18,732 nucleotides of DNA from Clostridia bacterium (GTDB lineage Bacteria; Bacillota_A; Clostridia; Oscillospirales; CAG-382). The DNA lies in NCBI GenBank assembly GCA_017517985.1, contig JAFWWX010000129.1, positions 1 through 18,732 on the forward strand, read 5' to 3'. A program made the translations under genes and the position numbers. The notes beneath the pieces were generated by a model, which was given only the letters and a program-made list of their open reading frames with translations, had not been told where the DNA came from and did no database searches. Below, one piece after another: positions 8,641 through 16,069 of the stretch (its first letter is position 1; every line of letters begins with the position of its first letter).

Positions 8641-8675
8641 TTAATTTTAAAAGCCAACGAATAATCATCGGCTTT
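8641..8675 (-). terminator. Terminator at the end of the met-ilv-vor operon
   Basis: On the minus strand an 11-bp stem with two G-U pairs (complement of 8665-8675 with 8650-8660) and a 4-nt loop ends in TTTTAAAATTAAAA. The U-tract is short, so termination may be partial and allow some transcription into the PAP2 gene. It begins 6 bp after the stop codon of the LytTR gene. Confidence 0.7.
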
Positions 8676-8681
8676 CAGGTT

Positions 8682-9395
8682 TTATTTCATTTTACAGTAA
8701 TCGTCGTAATATTTCTTGATTTCCTTAAGTCTTCTTTTGGGAATTGAAATGCTTTCGCCATTATCCATTATAAAGGAATCAACTGTAACATTGACAATTC
8801 TGTCCATATTGACAATACAGTTCTTATAGCTCCGGAGAAAATTTCCGTGCTTTAAGAGTCTATCTGCAACATCGGAAAAGGAAACGCTAAAAAAGCTTGA
8901 ATGTCCCTGTGTACTGTGTACCTCGACACTATGGTTTCCGTAATCAACATAATATATATCCGACAGACGGATATTGACAGCATTTTTCTTGAACATAAGT
9001 GTAATTGTATTATCTGTATGCTCATAATCTGCAACTGTCATATATATTCTGCCAAGGTGTTTTATGGGGTACAATGAAATAATGTATTTGCTGTAAATGT
9101 TGTGGTTTATTTGAACAGTAAGGCAGTCCTTTTTTACCACCTCGGCATCAAGTACCTGACAAAGTTCCGATTGGCTTAATATTTCTCTCAGGGCGGCCCT
9201 TGCCTCAGCATCAAGCTCATCAAATTTTTCCGGAAACATTTCAAGAAATATTTCTTGACCCACCATAGACTCATCTTCACGATATGATATTACACGAGCA
9301 GTTTTTTCCTTTACACTTATATTCACAGTAATTTTATAAATGTGATTTAACATTTCATTACACCGAACACATTGTTCGCCGGCAATATCTGTCAT
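8682..9395 (-). CDS. LytTR-domain DNA-binding regulator without a receiver domain
   Basis: Residues about 135-233 of this 237-residue protein form a LytTR DNA-binding domain (IRLSDIYYVDYGNHSVEVHS, then FLRSYKNCIVNMDRI at 187-201 and ISIPKRRLKEIKKYY at 216-230). The N-terminal 130 residues are not a response-regulator receiver: there is no acidic pocket or phosphoacceptor pattern. They read like a soluble PAS-like sensor (HIYKITVNISVKEKTARVIS near 18-37, then a helix-rich stretch and two beta-rich strands). That assignment is inference. The frame stays open upstream to 9473, inside the ligase gene, but GGAGG with 7-nt spacing points to the ATG at 9395. It is the last gene of the operon, 19 bp after the acyl-CoA synthetase. 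Its targets are unknown. Confidence 0.85.
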   Translation of the reverse strand: MTDIAGEQCVRCNEMLNHIYKITVNISVKEKTARVISYREDESMVGQEIFLEMFPEKFDELDAEARAALREILSQSELCQVLDAEVVKKDCLTVQINHNIYSKYIISLYPIKHLGRIYMTVADYEHTDNTITLMFKKNAVNIRLSDIYYVDYGNHSVEVHSTQGHSSFFSVSFSDVADRLLKHGNFLRSYKNCIVNMDRIVNVTVDSFIMDNGESISIPKRRLKEIKKYYDDYCKMK

Positions 9396-9414
9396 AAAGA
9401 TTCCTCCACTATTA

Positions 9415-11106
9415 TTAATTATCACTCTTTTGTGCGTCCTTTTCACGAAGTTCACTTCTGCGGATCTTACCATTGAAGGTCTTGGGAAGTGAATCCACGT
9501 ACTCTACAACTCTTGGATACTTATATGGTGCTGTATTATCCTTTACATACTTCTGAAGCTCCTTTGTCAGAGCATCAGTACCCTCAAAACCGTTGTTAAG
9601 TACGATTGTTGCCTTAACGGCAAAACCTCTGACGGGATCAGGAACACCTGTTACAGCGACCTCCTTAACGGCATCATGTTCAAGAAGAACGCTTTCGATT
9701 TCAAAGGGCCCGATTCTGTATCCGGAGGATTTGATTACATCGTCATTTCTTCCGACATATCTGAACATACCCTTTTCATCTCTGTATGCGGTATCTCCTG
9801 TGTGATAAAAACCGTTGTACATAGCTCTTTCAGTGTCAACATCACTGAAGTTATATGTGTCGATAAGTCCGCAGGACTTTCTCTTTTTAGAGAGGACTCT
9901 GCAACAAATTTCACCGGTAGCACCTCTTACAACGGGATTTCCGTCAGGATCAAGAAGATGCATATCAAATCCGGGAACAGGATATCCAAGTGTTCCGGGA
10001 ACAGGCTTTGTCCATGGGTAAAGCGTTGCAATGCAAAGACAAGTTTCTGTCTGACCGAAGCCTTCGTAAATTTCAAGTCCTGTCGCAGCTTTCCATTTAT
10101 TGAATATTTCGGGATTAAGCGCTTCACCTGCACTACAGCAATGAGTAAGTGAAGAAAGGTCGTACTTTGACACATCCTGCTCAAGCATCATTCTGTACAT
10201 TGTAGGCGGAACACAGAAGGTGGTAACCCTGTGCTTCTCCATAACCTTAAGAACAGCAGCAGGATCAAATTTATCAAAGTCATAAACGAGTACGGCACTT
10301 TCTCCGAACCACTGTCCGTAGAACTTACCCCAAAGAGATTTCAGCCAACCTGTATCGGAAATTGTAAAGTGAAGACCACCATCTACAACTCTGTGCCAGA
10401 ACACACCGGTCATGATATGCCCAAGGGGATATTTAAAGTTATGGGTGATAATTTTCGGATATCCGGTAGTACCTGAGGAGAATGCCATAAGCATCATATC
10501 ATCTGCCTTGGTGGCATCCTTTCCTGTCGGTCTCTGCCATTTATCGCTTGCCATACTGAAGCCTTCTTCAAAGTCGTGCCAGCCGTTACCGCATTTTTTA
10601 TGCTCTGTAACAAGCTTTATCTCGACTGTTTCATAGCCTTCACCTTCATCAAAATACTCAGTTGCATTGCCGAAACCTGTTGCAATTACGCACTTTATCT
10701 GACCTGCATTACATCTGTATACATAGTCCTTGGCTTTGAGCATATCTGTTGCCTGTACTGCAACAGCTCCTATTTTATGAAGACCAAGCATACAGAACCA
10801 GAAGTAATAGCTTCTTCTGAGTACAAGAAGGACTCTGTCACCTTTTTTAATTCCAAGATATTTAAAGTAGTTTGCTGCCTTATTGGACGCAAGCATCATA
10901 TCTTTAAAAGTAAACTTTTTTTCCTCACCGTCATTTGAAACCCAAATCATAGCAAGCTTATCGGGTTTTGTTTTTCCAAGAACATCTATAACATCATATG
11001 CGAAGTTGAAGTTGTCATTGAATGTAAGTGTATAGTTTTGCTGTGCATCCTCAAGTGACAGAAAGTCATCTCTGGATGCTCCAACAAACTTTTCGTATAT
11101 AGCCAT
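9415..11106 (-). CDS. AMP-forming acyl-CoA synthetase (acetyl/medium-chain acyl-CoA synthetase type)
   Basis: This 563-residue ANL-superfamily enzyme activates a carboxylic acid through an acyl-adenylate to its CoA thioester. Core motifs are intact: FSSGTTGYPK (209-218, phosphate-binding loop), YEGFGQTET (347-355), YHTGD (434-438, ribose-binding Asp), YVGRNDDVIKSSGYRIGPFEIES region (450-472, hinge and CoA site), and the C-terminal catalytic Lys K547 in NGKIRR. The sequence resembles the AcsA/medium-chain (MACS-like) group more than long-chain FadD enzymes. The acid is not readable from sequence. The operon (VOR, ilvE) suggests a branched short-chain acid or an arylacetate. Start: ATG at 11106 after AAGGAG. 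It lies 35 bp downstream of the XRE-cupin gene and 19 bp upstream of the LytTR gene. Reverse use to make ATP from acyl-CoA is possible but less usual for AMP-forming enzymes. Confidence 0.93.
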   Translation of the reverse strand: MAIYEKFVGASRDDFLSLEDAQQNYTLTFNDNFNFAYDVIDVLGKTKPDKLAMIWVSNDGEEKKFTFKDMMLASNKAANYFKYLGIKKGDRVLLVLRRSYYFWFCMLGLHKIGAVAVQATDMLKAKDYVYRCNAGQIKCVIATGFGNATEYFDEGEGYETVEIKLVTEHKKCGNGWHDFEEGFSMASDKWQRPTGKDATKADDMMLMAFSSGTTGYPKIITHNFKYPLGHIMTGVFWHRVVDGGLHFTISDTGWLKSLWGKFYGQWFGESAVLVYDFDKFDPAAVLKVMEKHRVTTFCVPPTMYRMMLEQDVSKYDLSSLTHCCSAGEALNPEIFNKWKAATGLEIYEGFGQTETCLCIATLYPWTKPVPGTLGYPVPGFDMHLLDPDGNPVVRGATGEICCRVLSKKRKSCGLIDTYNFSDVDTERAMYNGFYHTGDTAYRDEKGMFRYVGRNDDVIKSSGYRIGPFEIESVLLEHDAVKEVAVTGVPDPVRGFAVKATIVLNNGFEGTDALTKELQKYVKDNTAPYKYPRVVEYVDSLPKTFNGKIRRSELREKDAQKSDN

Positions 11107-11141
11107 TGGTTTAATCTCCTTTTATTTGCTTGTTATATTTT

Positions 11142-11693
11142 TTATTTCATTACTACAGCAATAAATTGTGCTTCTTTGTCGCCGATTGCTACTTCTGCAT
11201 GCGGAATACTTGCATCAAAATATACACTATCGCCTTTTGAAAGCTCATAGGAAATATCACCAATGTAAAGCATCATCTTTCCTGAGAGGACATAGTTAAA
11301 CTCCTGTCCTTCGTGACCGTGCATTACGGGAGGCTTATTGTCGGGAGTTATTGTAACAAGGAAAGGCTCTGCCTTCTTGTTTCTGAAGGTATATGCAAGG
11401 TGCTTATAATCGTATTCTTCGTCACGCTTAACGGAATAACCCTTGCCCTTCTTTACCATACAACACATAGAAAGGGTCGGCGCACTGCCGCTGATTAAAT
11501 CCAGAACATCAACACCTAATATCTCTGCTGCATTGTAAATAAGGCTGAAGGAGAAATCCATTTCGCCGTTTTCATATGCAAGGTAGGAATCGTGGTCGAC
11601 TTCAAGTCTTGATGCCATCTCATTAGTTGTTATATCCATATCCTCACGGAGAGCACGAAGTCTAAGACCAATATCCTTTATCTGTTCGTTCAT
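11142..11693 (-). CDS. XRE-family regulator with C-terminal cupin sensor
   Basis: This 183-residue protein has a helix-turn-helix domain at about 5-65 (RLRALREDMDITTNEMA, then SYLAYENGE) and a cupin_2 barrel at about 105-182. The cupin keeps a metal-site pattern: H125, H127, E131 (HGHEGQEF) and H165 (IPHAEV). In this architecture the cupin senses a small ligand or metal and the HTH binds operators, often of the neighbouring genes. An upstream TTG at 11714 is in frame, but that reading would include the Shine-Dalgarno AAAGGAT. The ATG at 11693 sits 7-8 nt after it and is preferred. The gene is inside the operon, between vorC and the acyl-CoA synthetase, where such regulators commonly accompany AMP-forming ligases. 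It is probably a regulator of this operon. Ligand unknown. Confidence 0.93.
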   Translation of the reverse strand: MNEQIKDIGLRLRALREDMDITTNEMASRLEVDHDSYLAYENGEMDFSFSLIYNAAEILGVDVLDLISGSAPTLSMCCMVKKGKGYSVKRDEEYDYKHLAYTFRNKKAEPFLVTITPDNKPPVMHGHEGQEFNYVLSGKMMLYIGDISYELSKGDSVYFDASIPHAEVAIGDKEAQFIAVVMK

Positions 11694-11730
11694 AATCAAT
11701 ATCCTTTCTTTCAAATAATAAACTTACGGC

Positions 11731-12267
11731 TTACTTTACAAATTCGTATCCTAGAGTAAGTGCTTTCTTGTTAGGTTCAAAAAGCTTTACCTTTGTGGGA
11801 GGAACAACCTTCTGCAGTGCCGCTTCGGTATTTTCAAAAGAAGTGATATTGCACTTCTTAATAATCGCACCGGTTATTATCATATTTGCAAGACCTGAAA
11901 GGTCGTTTTCTGTAGCCATAGAGCTTGCCGGAATGTAAACTACATCAACATCGCTTCTTTCAACCTTTCTGTCAATAAGAGCGCTGTCAACAAAGATTGT
12001 TCCGCCGGGAATTACCTCGTTTACATACTTATCAAGAGAAGGTGTGTTCATCGCTACAAGGATTTCAGGCTTATCTACTATGGGAGAACCTATAATTGTA
12101 TCGCTAAGAATGATGGAACAGTTAGCTGTACCGCCTCTCATTTCAGGACCGTAGGAAGGAAGCCAGGATACCTGTCTATCTTCATTAAGTCCGATATATG
12201 CAAGGAATTTACCTGCAAAAAGGATTCCCTGACCGCCAAATCCAGCAATAAGTATTTTCTTTTCCAT
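11731..12267 (-). CDS. vorC: 2-oxoacid:ferredoxin oxidoreductase gamma subunit (VorC type)
   Basis: This 178-residue subunit forms the gamma domain of the four-part ferredoxin-dependent 2-oxoacid oxidoreductase. In the PFOR/VOR family it is the domain that helps position CoA. It shows the family's GFGGQGI at 9-15 and SYGPEMRGGTANC at 38-50, followed by a Rossmann-like alternation to the end. Its Shine-Dalgarno AAAGGAGG lies across the end of vorA, with the stop codon of vorA only 3 bp from the ATG, so the two are translationally linked. Length is typical. The name vorC depends on the substrate assignment of the complex; the 2-oxoglutarate equivalent would be korC. Confidence 0.92.
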   Translation of the reverse strand: MEKKILIAGFGGQGILFAGKFLAYIGLNEDRQVSWLPSYGPEMRGGTANCSIILSDTIIGSPIVDKPEILVAMNTPSLDKYVNEVIPGGTIFVDSALIDRKVERSDVDVVYIPASSMATENDLSGLANMIITGAIIKKCNITSFENTEAALQKVVPPTKVKLFEPNKKALTLGYEFVK

Positions 12268-12270
12268 TTG

Positions 12271-13017
12271 TCAGTCCTCCTTTGCTGTAATATCCTTATA
12301 TACACCGAGAGGATAATAAGGAATCATATTTTCTTCAAGCCATACAAGAGCGTCTTCCGGAGTCTTACCCCAGTTTGTGGGACAAGTGGAAAGTACTTCA
12401 ACAAGAGAGAAGCCCTTGCCGTCAATCTGATTCTGGAATGCCTTCTTAATAGCTGCTTTTGCTTTCTTTACATTCTTTACATTGTTTACTGCGACTCTTT
12501 CAAGATATACAGCACCATCAACATTGGAAAGCATTTCGCAAACCTTTACAGGGTAACCTACAGTATTGACATCTCTTCCGTAGGGAGAGGTCTGTGTTAC
12601 CTGACCGGGAAGTGTTGTGGGAGCCATCTGGCCACCTGTCATACCGTAAATTGCATTGTTTACAAAAATTACTGTGATGTTTTCGCGTCTTGCCGCTGCG
12701 TGTACTGTTTCAGCAGTACCAATCGCTGCAAGGTCACCATCACCCTGATATGTAAATACAATATTTTCCTTATCGCTTCTTTTGATGCCTGTAGCAACAG
12801 CCGGAGCACGTCCGTGAGCTGCCTGTACCATATCGCAGTTAAAGTAGTTGTATGCAAACACGGAGCATCCTACAGGCGCAACACCGATTGTCTTACCAAG
12901 AACTCCGAGTTCTTCAAGAACTTCTGCTACAAGTCTGTGGATTATACCGTGTGTACAACCGGGACAGTAGTGAAGCGGTGCGTCTGTCAGTCCCTTTGTT
13001 TTTTCAAATACTGTCAT
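12271..13017 (-). CDS. vorA: 2-oxoacid:ferredoxin oxidoreductase beta subunit, thiamine-diphosphate binding (VorA type)
   Basis: This 248-residue subunit binds thiamine diphosphate and Mg2+, where the 2-oxo acid is decarboxylated (or formed, in reverse). The TPP motif is clear: GDGD at 92-95, followed by NN at 120-121 and IYGMTGGQMAPT near 123-134. HYCPGCTHG near 16-24 and the conserved GVAPVGCS and AHGRAPAVATG segments match the beta subunit of VOR/KOR enzymes. The start ATG overlaps the vorB stop by one base (TAATG), which indicates translational coupling. Electrons pass to the ferredoxin subunit encoded upstream. Confidence 0.94.
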   Translation of the reverse strand: MTVFEKTKGLTDAPLHYCPGCTHGIIHRLVAEVLEELGVLGKTIGVAPVGCSVFAYNYFNCDMVQAAHGRAPAVATGIKRSDKENIVFTYQGDGDLAAIGTAETVHAAARRENITVIFVNNAIYGMTGGQMAPTTLPGQVTQTSPYGRDVNTVGYPVKVCEMLSNVDGAVYLERVAVNNVKNVKKAKAAIKKAFQNQIDGKGFSLVEVLSTCPTNWGKTPEDALVWLEENMIPYYPLGVYKDITAKED

Positions 13018-14090
13018 TAGTTTTTACCTCCATCCTTTGCAACTTCGCAAATCTTATCAAGAATGAATTCGGGAGAAGGAATCATACCGCCTGTTCTTGT
13101 GCAGGAATATACCGGCTTTTTGCACTTTGTTGCAAGCTCTACATCTTCAATCATCTGACCCATATTTAGCTCAACACAGATAAAGCTCTTTACCTTGTCT
13201 GCAGCTTCAAGAAGTACTTTCTTTGGGAATGGCCAGAGTGTGATAGGTCTTATCATACCAATCTTTATTCCCTTTTCTCTTGCAGCATCAATGGCATTCT
13301 GTGCAACTCTTGATGCAACACCAAATGCAACAACACAGTATTCTGCATCGTCCATCTTGTAGGATTCGTACATTACTTCGTTTTCTTCAACCTTGGCATA
13401 TCTTTCATATCTTTCAAGGTTCCAGTTTTCAAGGTGTTCGGGGTTAAGTGCAAGGGAGTTTACAATATTAGGTTTTCTTTCTTCCTTTGTACCCGTAGTT
13501 GCCCAAGGCTTTTCGATTTTTTCCGGAGCAGGTACATTGTCAAAAGACACAGGTTCCATCATCTGACCAAGTGTACCGTCTGCAAGAATCATTGCAGTCA
13601 TTCTGTATTTATCTGCAAGGTCAAAGCCTTTAACTGTAAGATTTACCATTTCGTTAACAGAGTTAGGGGCAAGAACGATAAGGTGGAAGTCACCATGTCC
13701 ACCGCCTTTTGTTGCCTGGAAATAGTCAGACTGAGAAGGCTGAATACCACCAAGTCCAGGACCGCCTCTCTGTACGTTTACAATAAGTGCGGGAAGGTCG
13801 CAGCCTGCAAGATAGGATATACCTTCGCTCTTAAGGGATATTCCGGGGCTGGAGGATGATGTCATTACTCTCTTACCTGTTGATGCAACACCAATAACCA
13901 TATTGATTGCCGCAACTTCACTCTCTGCCTGGAGGAATACACCTCCGTCAATTTTGGGAAGTCTTTTTGACATATATGCTGCAACTTCCGTCTGGGGGGT
14001 TATGGGGTATCCGAAGTAGTGACGGCAACCTGCCATTATAGCAGCTTCTGCCATTGCTTCATTACCCTTCATAAGTTTCTTTTCGCTCAT
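13017..14090 (-). CDS. vorB: 2-oxoacid:ferredoxin oxidoreductase alpha subunit (VorB type, 3-methyl-2-oxobutanoate)
   Basis: This 357-residue subunit contains the pyrimidine-binding domain of the thiamine enzyme (GYPITPQTE at 27-35, QAESEVAAI near 54-62, TSSSSPGISLKSEG near 77-90, GGIQPSQSDYFQATKGGGHGD in the middle) and the C-terminal transketolase-like domain (IRPITLWPFP). It matches clostridial proteins commonly named VorB (2-oxoisovalerate), but substrate calls in this family are weak: KOR, VOR and IOR look alike. An in-frame start exists at 14135 inside the ferredoxin gene. AAAGGA with 9-nt spacing before the ATG at 14090 decides the start. Gene order delta-alpha-beta-gamma within 2.6 kb marks a complete enzyme. 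Confidence 0.93.
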   Translation of the reverse strand: MSEKKLMKGNEAMAEAAIMAGCRHYFGYPITPQTEVAAYMSKRLPKIDGGVFLQAESEVAAINMVIGVASTGKRVMTSSSSPGISLKSEGISYLAGCDLPALIVNVQRGGPGLGGIQPSQSDYFQATKGGGHGDFHLIVLAPNSVNEMVNLTVKGFDLADKYRMTAMILADGTLGQMMEPVSFDNVPAPEKIEKPWATTGTKEERKPNIVNSLALNPEHLENWNLERYERYAKVEENEVMYESYKMDDAEYCVVAFGVASRVAQNAIDAAREKGIKIGMIRPITLWPFPKKVLLEAADKVKSFICVELNMGQMIEDVELATKCKKPVYSCTRTGGMIPSPEFILDKICEVAKDGGKN

Positions 14091-14124
14091 TTTATCATTT
14101 CCTTTCGTAACAAACAAATATGTA

Positions 14125-14328
14125 TTACTTTTCAACGGTAATTACGCAATCGGGACACATTGTTGCACAGAACGCACAAGCTATACAAGCACTCTGGTCT
14201 GTGATGCCCGCTGTACGGTAACCCTTGGCATTAAGCTTATCGTTAAGCTTAACTATCTTCTTGGGACAGGCTGATACGCAAAGACCACAGCCTTTACACA
14301 TATCTTCTTTAAATGTAACCTTCGGCAT
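14125..14328 (-). CDS. Ferredoxin-type delta subunit with two [4Fe-4S] clusters
   Basis: This 67-residue protein is a bacterial-type ferredoxin with two complete CxxCxxCxxxCP motifs: C11, C14, C17, C21 and C48, C51, C54, C58. There is an additional C61. It matches the delta subunit of four-subunit 2-oxoacid:ferredoxin oxidoreductases and would carry electrons between the thiamine site and the soluble ferredoxin pool. Start: ATG at 14328, 8 nt after GAGG. It precedes vorB by 34 bp and follows the P-loop ATPase gene by 21 bp. Confidence 0.94.
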   Translation of the reverse strand: MPKVTFKEDMCKGCGLCVSACPKKIVKLNDKLNAKGYRTAGITDQSACIACAFCATMCPDCVITVEK

Positions 14329-14349
14329 AGTTTTTTCCTCGCTTTCTTT

Positions 14350-15024
14350 TCAAAATGACTGTCTGACGCAAATTTTAATCGGCATAAGAGCAGTTATTTT
14401 TGTTTTTAATTCTTTGTATATTGTATCTTTAACAGTTGTGAACTTAAGTGGAATTCCGGAAAGCTCCGAAACCTTTTCTGAATACTCAACACTTGCAAGA
14501 ACATCTTCTGCTGTTGTTTCGTCTCCGATGTTTGAGTTATTCACAATTCCCGTAAATTTTACTCCGGCAGAATACTCTATTTCCCTCATAACTTCAATTG
14601 TTTCTTCGGGAGTTCCTGTCAGAAAACGGTACTTGTTAATCACAAAAAGCATCTCAAAGTTATTTTCCTCAACAAGATACGGTACATATCTTCCGAGAGC
14701 CAGCGCACCTCTGTCGTCACCGCCCACATCTATAACTGCGTGTTTGCTTTTGTCGTGGACTATTGAATAAGCCTGCGCCGGAAGTGCCGGTGTATCAACA
14801 TTTGTATTTGCCATAACGGATGACACAAGTCTTATACCGTTTTCGGAAAGAAGCTTCTCTGCATCCTTTGTTCGGAAATATGGATTTACTATATCAAGGT
14901 CGGCAATATCAACGTTTATTCCACTTTCCTTGATTTGTAAGGCATAATTTATGGCAATATTTGTTTTTCCACTTCCGTAGTGACCTGCAAAGATTGTTAC
15001 TCTTTTCAAATTTTTACAATCCAT
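14350..15024 (-). CDS. SIMIBI-class P-loop ATPase (MinD/CobQ-like) of unknown function, linked to VOR
   Basis: This 224-residue soluble protein has a Walker A loop GHYGSGKT at 14-21, where the signature Lys of MinD/ParA-type deviant loops is replaced by His15. It also has DLDIVNPYF at 42-50 (a switch-I-like segment) and VIDVGGDDRG at 97-106 (DxGG switch II). NKYRFLTG (130-137) and NNSNIGDET (162-170) are further conserved-looking blocks. There is no C-terminal amphipathic helix like that of MinD and no CxxC motif like that of the Mrp/Nbp35 Fe-S carriers. I recall similar genes beside 2-oxoacid:ferredoxin oxidoreductases in other Clostridia, but know no assigned function. Here it sits directly before the ferredoxin subunit. 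Its ATG overlaps the end of ilvE by 19 bp, with GAGG 10 nt upstream, so its synthesis is coupled to ilvE. Confidence 0.85.
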   Translation of the reverse strand: MDCKNLKRVTIFAGHYGSGKTNIAINYALQIKESGINVDIADLDIVNPYFRTKDAEKLLSENGIRLVSSVMANTNVDTPALPAQAYSIVHDKSKHAVIDVGGDDRGALALGRYVPYLVEENNFEMLFVINKYRFLTGTPEETIEVMREIEYSAGVKFTGIVNNSNIGDETTAEDVLASVEYSEKVSELSGIPLKFTTVKDTIYKELKTKITALMPIKICVRQSF

Positions 15025-16064
15025 CCGTGTTTATCCTCAATCTTGCCCCACTGAATACCTGTAAGTGTATCGTAGAGATGCTGAGTGGTTTTGCCAATTT
15101 CATTGTTGTTAACTGTATATTCCTTACCGTCAAAGGAGAGCTTTCCGATAGGAGATACTACAGCCGCAGTACCACAACCCCATGCTTCTTCAAGTGTACC
15201 ATTTTCGCAAGCTTCAAGAAGTTCATCTACAGAGAGAAGTCTTTCGCTAACATTGTAGCCTTCCTCTCTGAGAAGCTCAAGGCAGGACTTTCTTGTAATA
15301 CCGGGAAGAATTGAGCCTGTGAGCATAGGAGTAACGACCTCGCCCGCAATCTTGAACATTACATTCATAGCACCAACTTCTTCTATATACTTTCTTTCAA
15401 TACCGTCAAGCCAAAGTACCTGTGTGTAGCCCTTTTCTTCAGCTTTTGCACCTGCTCTGTTTGCAGCAGCATAGTTGCCACCGCACTTTGCAAAACCTGT
15501 ACCGCCTTTAACTGCTCTTACATCGTCCTTTTCAATCATAATTTTTACGGGATTGATACCTTCTTTGTAGTAGCTTCCGCTGGGAGATGCTATAATTACA
15601 AATTTTGCGTTCTGGATTCCATGAACACCAAGTGTTTCATCGTTACCGAAAAGGAAGGGTCTGAGATACAGAGATTCTCCTGCGCCGTAAGGTACCCATT
15701 CCTGCTCGTGCTTTACAAATTCTGTAATAGCTTTGAGCATATCTTCTTCGGGCATTGTGGGAAGCTGAAGTCTATCAGCGGAGTTGTTCATTCTTCTTAC
15801 ATTTTCAATAGGTCTGAAAAGCTGAACGCTTCCGTCTGCGATTCTGTATGCCTTAAGTCCTTCAAAAATTTCAGCACCATAATGAAACACTGTTGCTGCA
15901 GGGTGAAGTGAAAGATTTGCAAAGGGTACTATTCTTGCATCATACCAGCCCTTCTGAACATTGTAGTCCATTACGAACATATGGTCTGTAAAGTGCTTTC
16001 CAAAGCCAAGGTTTTCAGTAACCTTTGTACCTGGAGTTTTTGTGTTTTCAATTCTAATTTCCAT
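15006..16064 (-). CDS. ilvE: Branched-chain-amino-acid aminotransferase (fold-type IV PLP enzyme)
   Basis: This 352-residue enzyme interconverts valine, leucine and isoleucine with their 2-oxo acids, using glutamate/2-oxoglutarate. It is the long BCAT form shared with eukaryotes and many Firmicutes: an LSLHPAATVFHYGAEIFEGLKAYR stretch near 51-74, LYLRPFLFGND near 132-142, the PLP-binding Lys K193 in AKCGGNYAA, EEVGAMNVMF, and the cofactor-phosphate loop with GCGTAAVVSP near 306-315. Length is normal. Start: ATG at 16064 after GAGAGG, 5 bp from the metA stop. Position between metA and the VOR genes suggests that it takes or supplies the branched 2-oxo acids handled by VOR. Confidence 0.96.
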   Translation of the reverse strand: MEIRIENTKTPGTKVTENLGFGKHFTDHMFVMDYNVQKGWYDARIVPFANLSLHPAATVFHYGAEIFEGLKAYRIADGSVQLFRPIENVRRMNNSADRLQLPTMPEEDMLKAITEFVKHEQEWVPYGAGESLYLRPFLFGNDETLGVHGIQNAKFVIIASPSGSYYKEGINPVKIMIEKDDVRAVKGGTGFAKCGGNYAAANRAGAKAEEKGYTQVLWLDGIERKYIEEVGAMNVMFKIAGEVVTPMLTGSILPGITRKSCLELLREEGYNVSERLLSVDELLEACENGTLEEAWGCGTAAVVSPIGKLSFDGKEYTVNNNEIGKTTQHLYDTLTGIQWGKIEDKHGWIVKI

Positions 16065-16069
16065 TTTTA

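Noticed and set aside
9396..9473. Longer LytTR protein overlapping the end of the acyl-CoA synthetase gene
   Set aside because: The extension has no ribosome binding site and would translate the GGAGG that correctly precedes the ATG at 9395.
12268..13020. A 250-codon open frame on the plus strand opposite vorA
   Set aside because: It mirrors vorA almost exactly, is cysteine-rich with no recognisable domain, has no ribosome binding site, and arises from the codon bias of the real gene on the other strand.
14091..14135. Longer VorB starting inside the ferredoxin gene
   Set aside because: The first family motif begins just after the ATG at 14090, which has AAAGGA at suitable spacing. The extra 15 residues match nothing in the family.
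14350..15024. Reading the P-loop ATPase as MinD (division-site) or as an Mrp/Nbp35 Fe-S carrier
   Set aside because: It lacks the deviant Walker A signature Lys and C-terminal amphipathic helix of MinD, and lacks the CxxC of Mrp/Nbp35. Only the wider SIMIBI class is supported.
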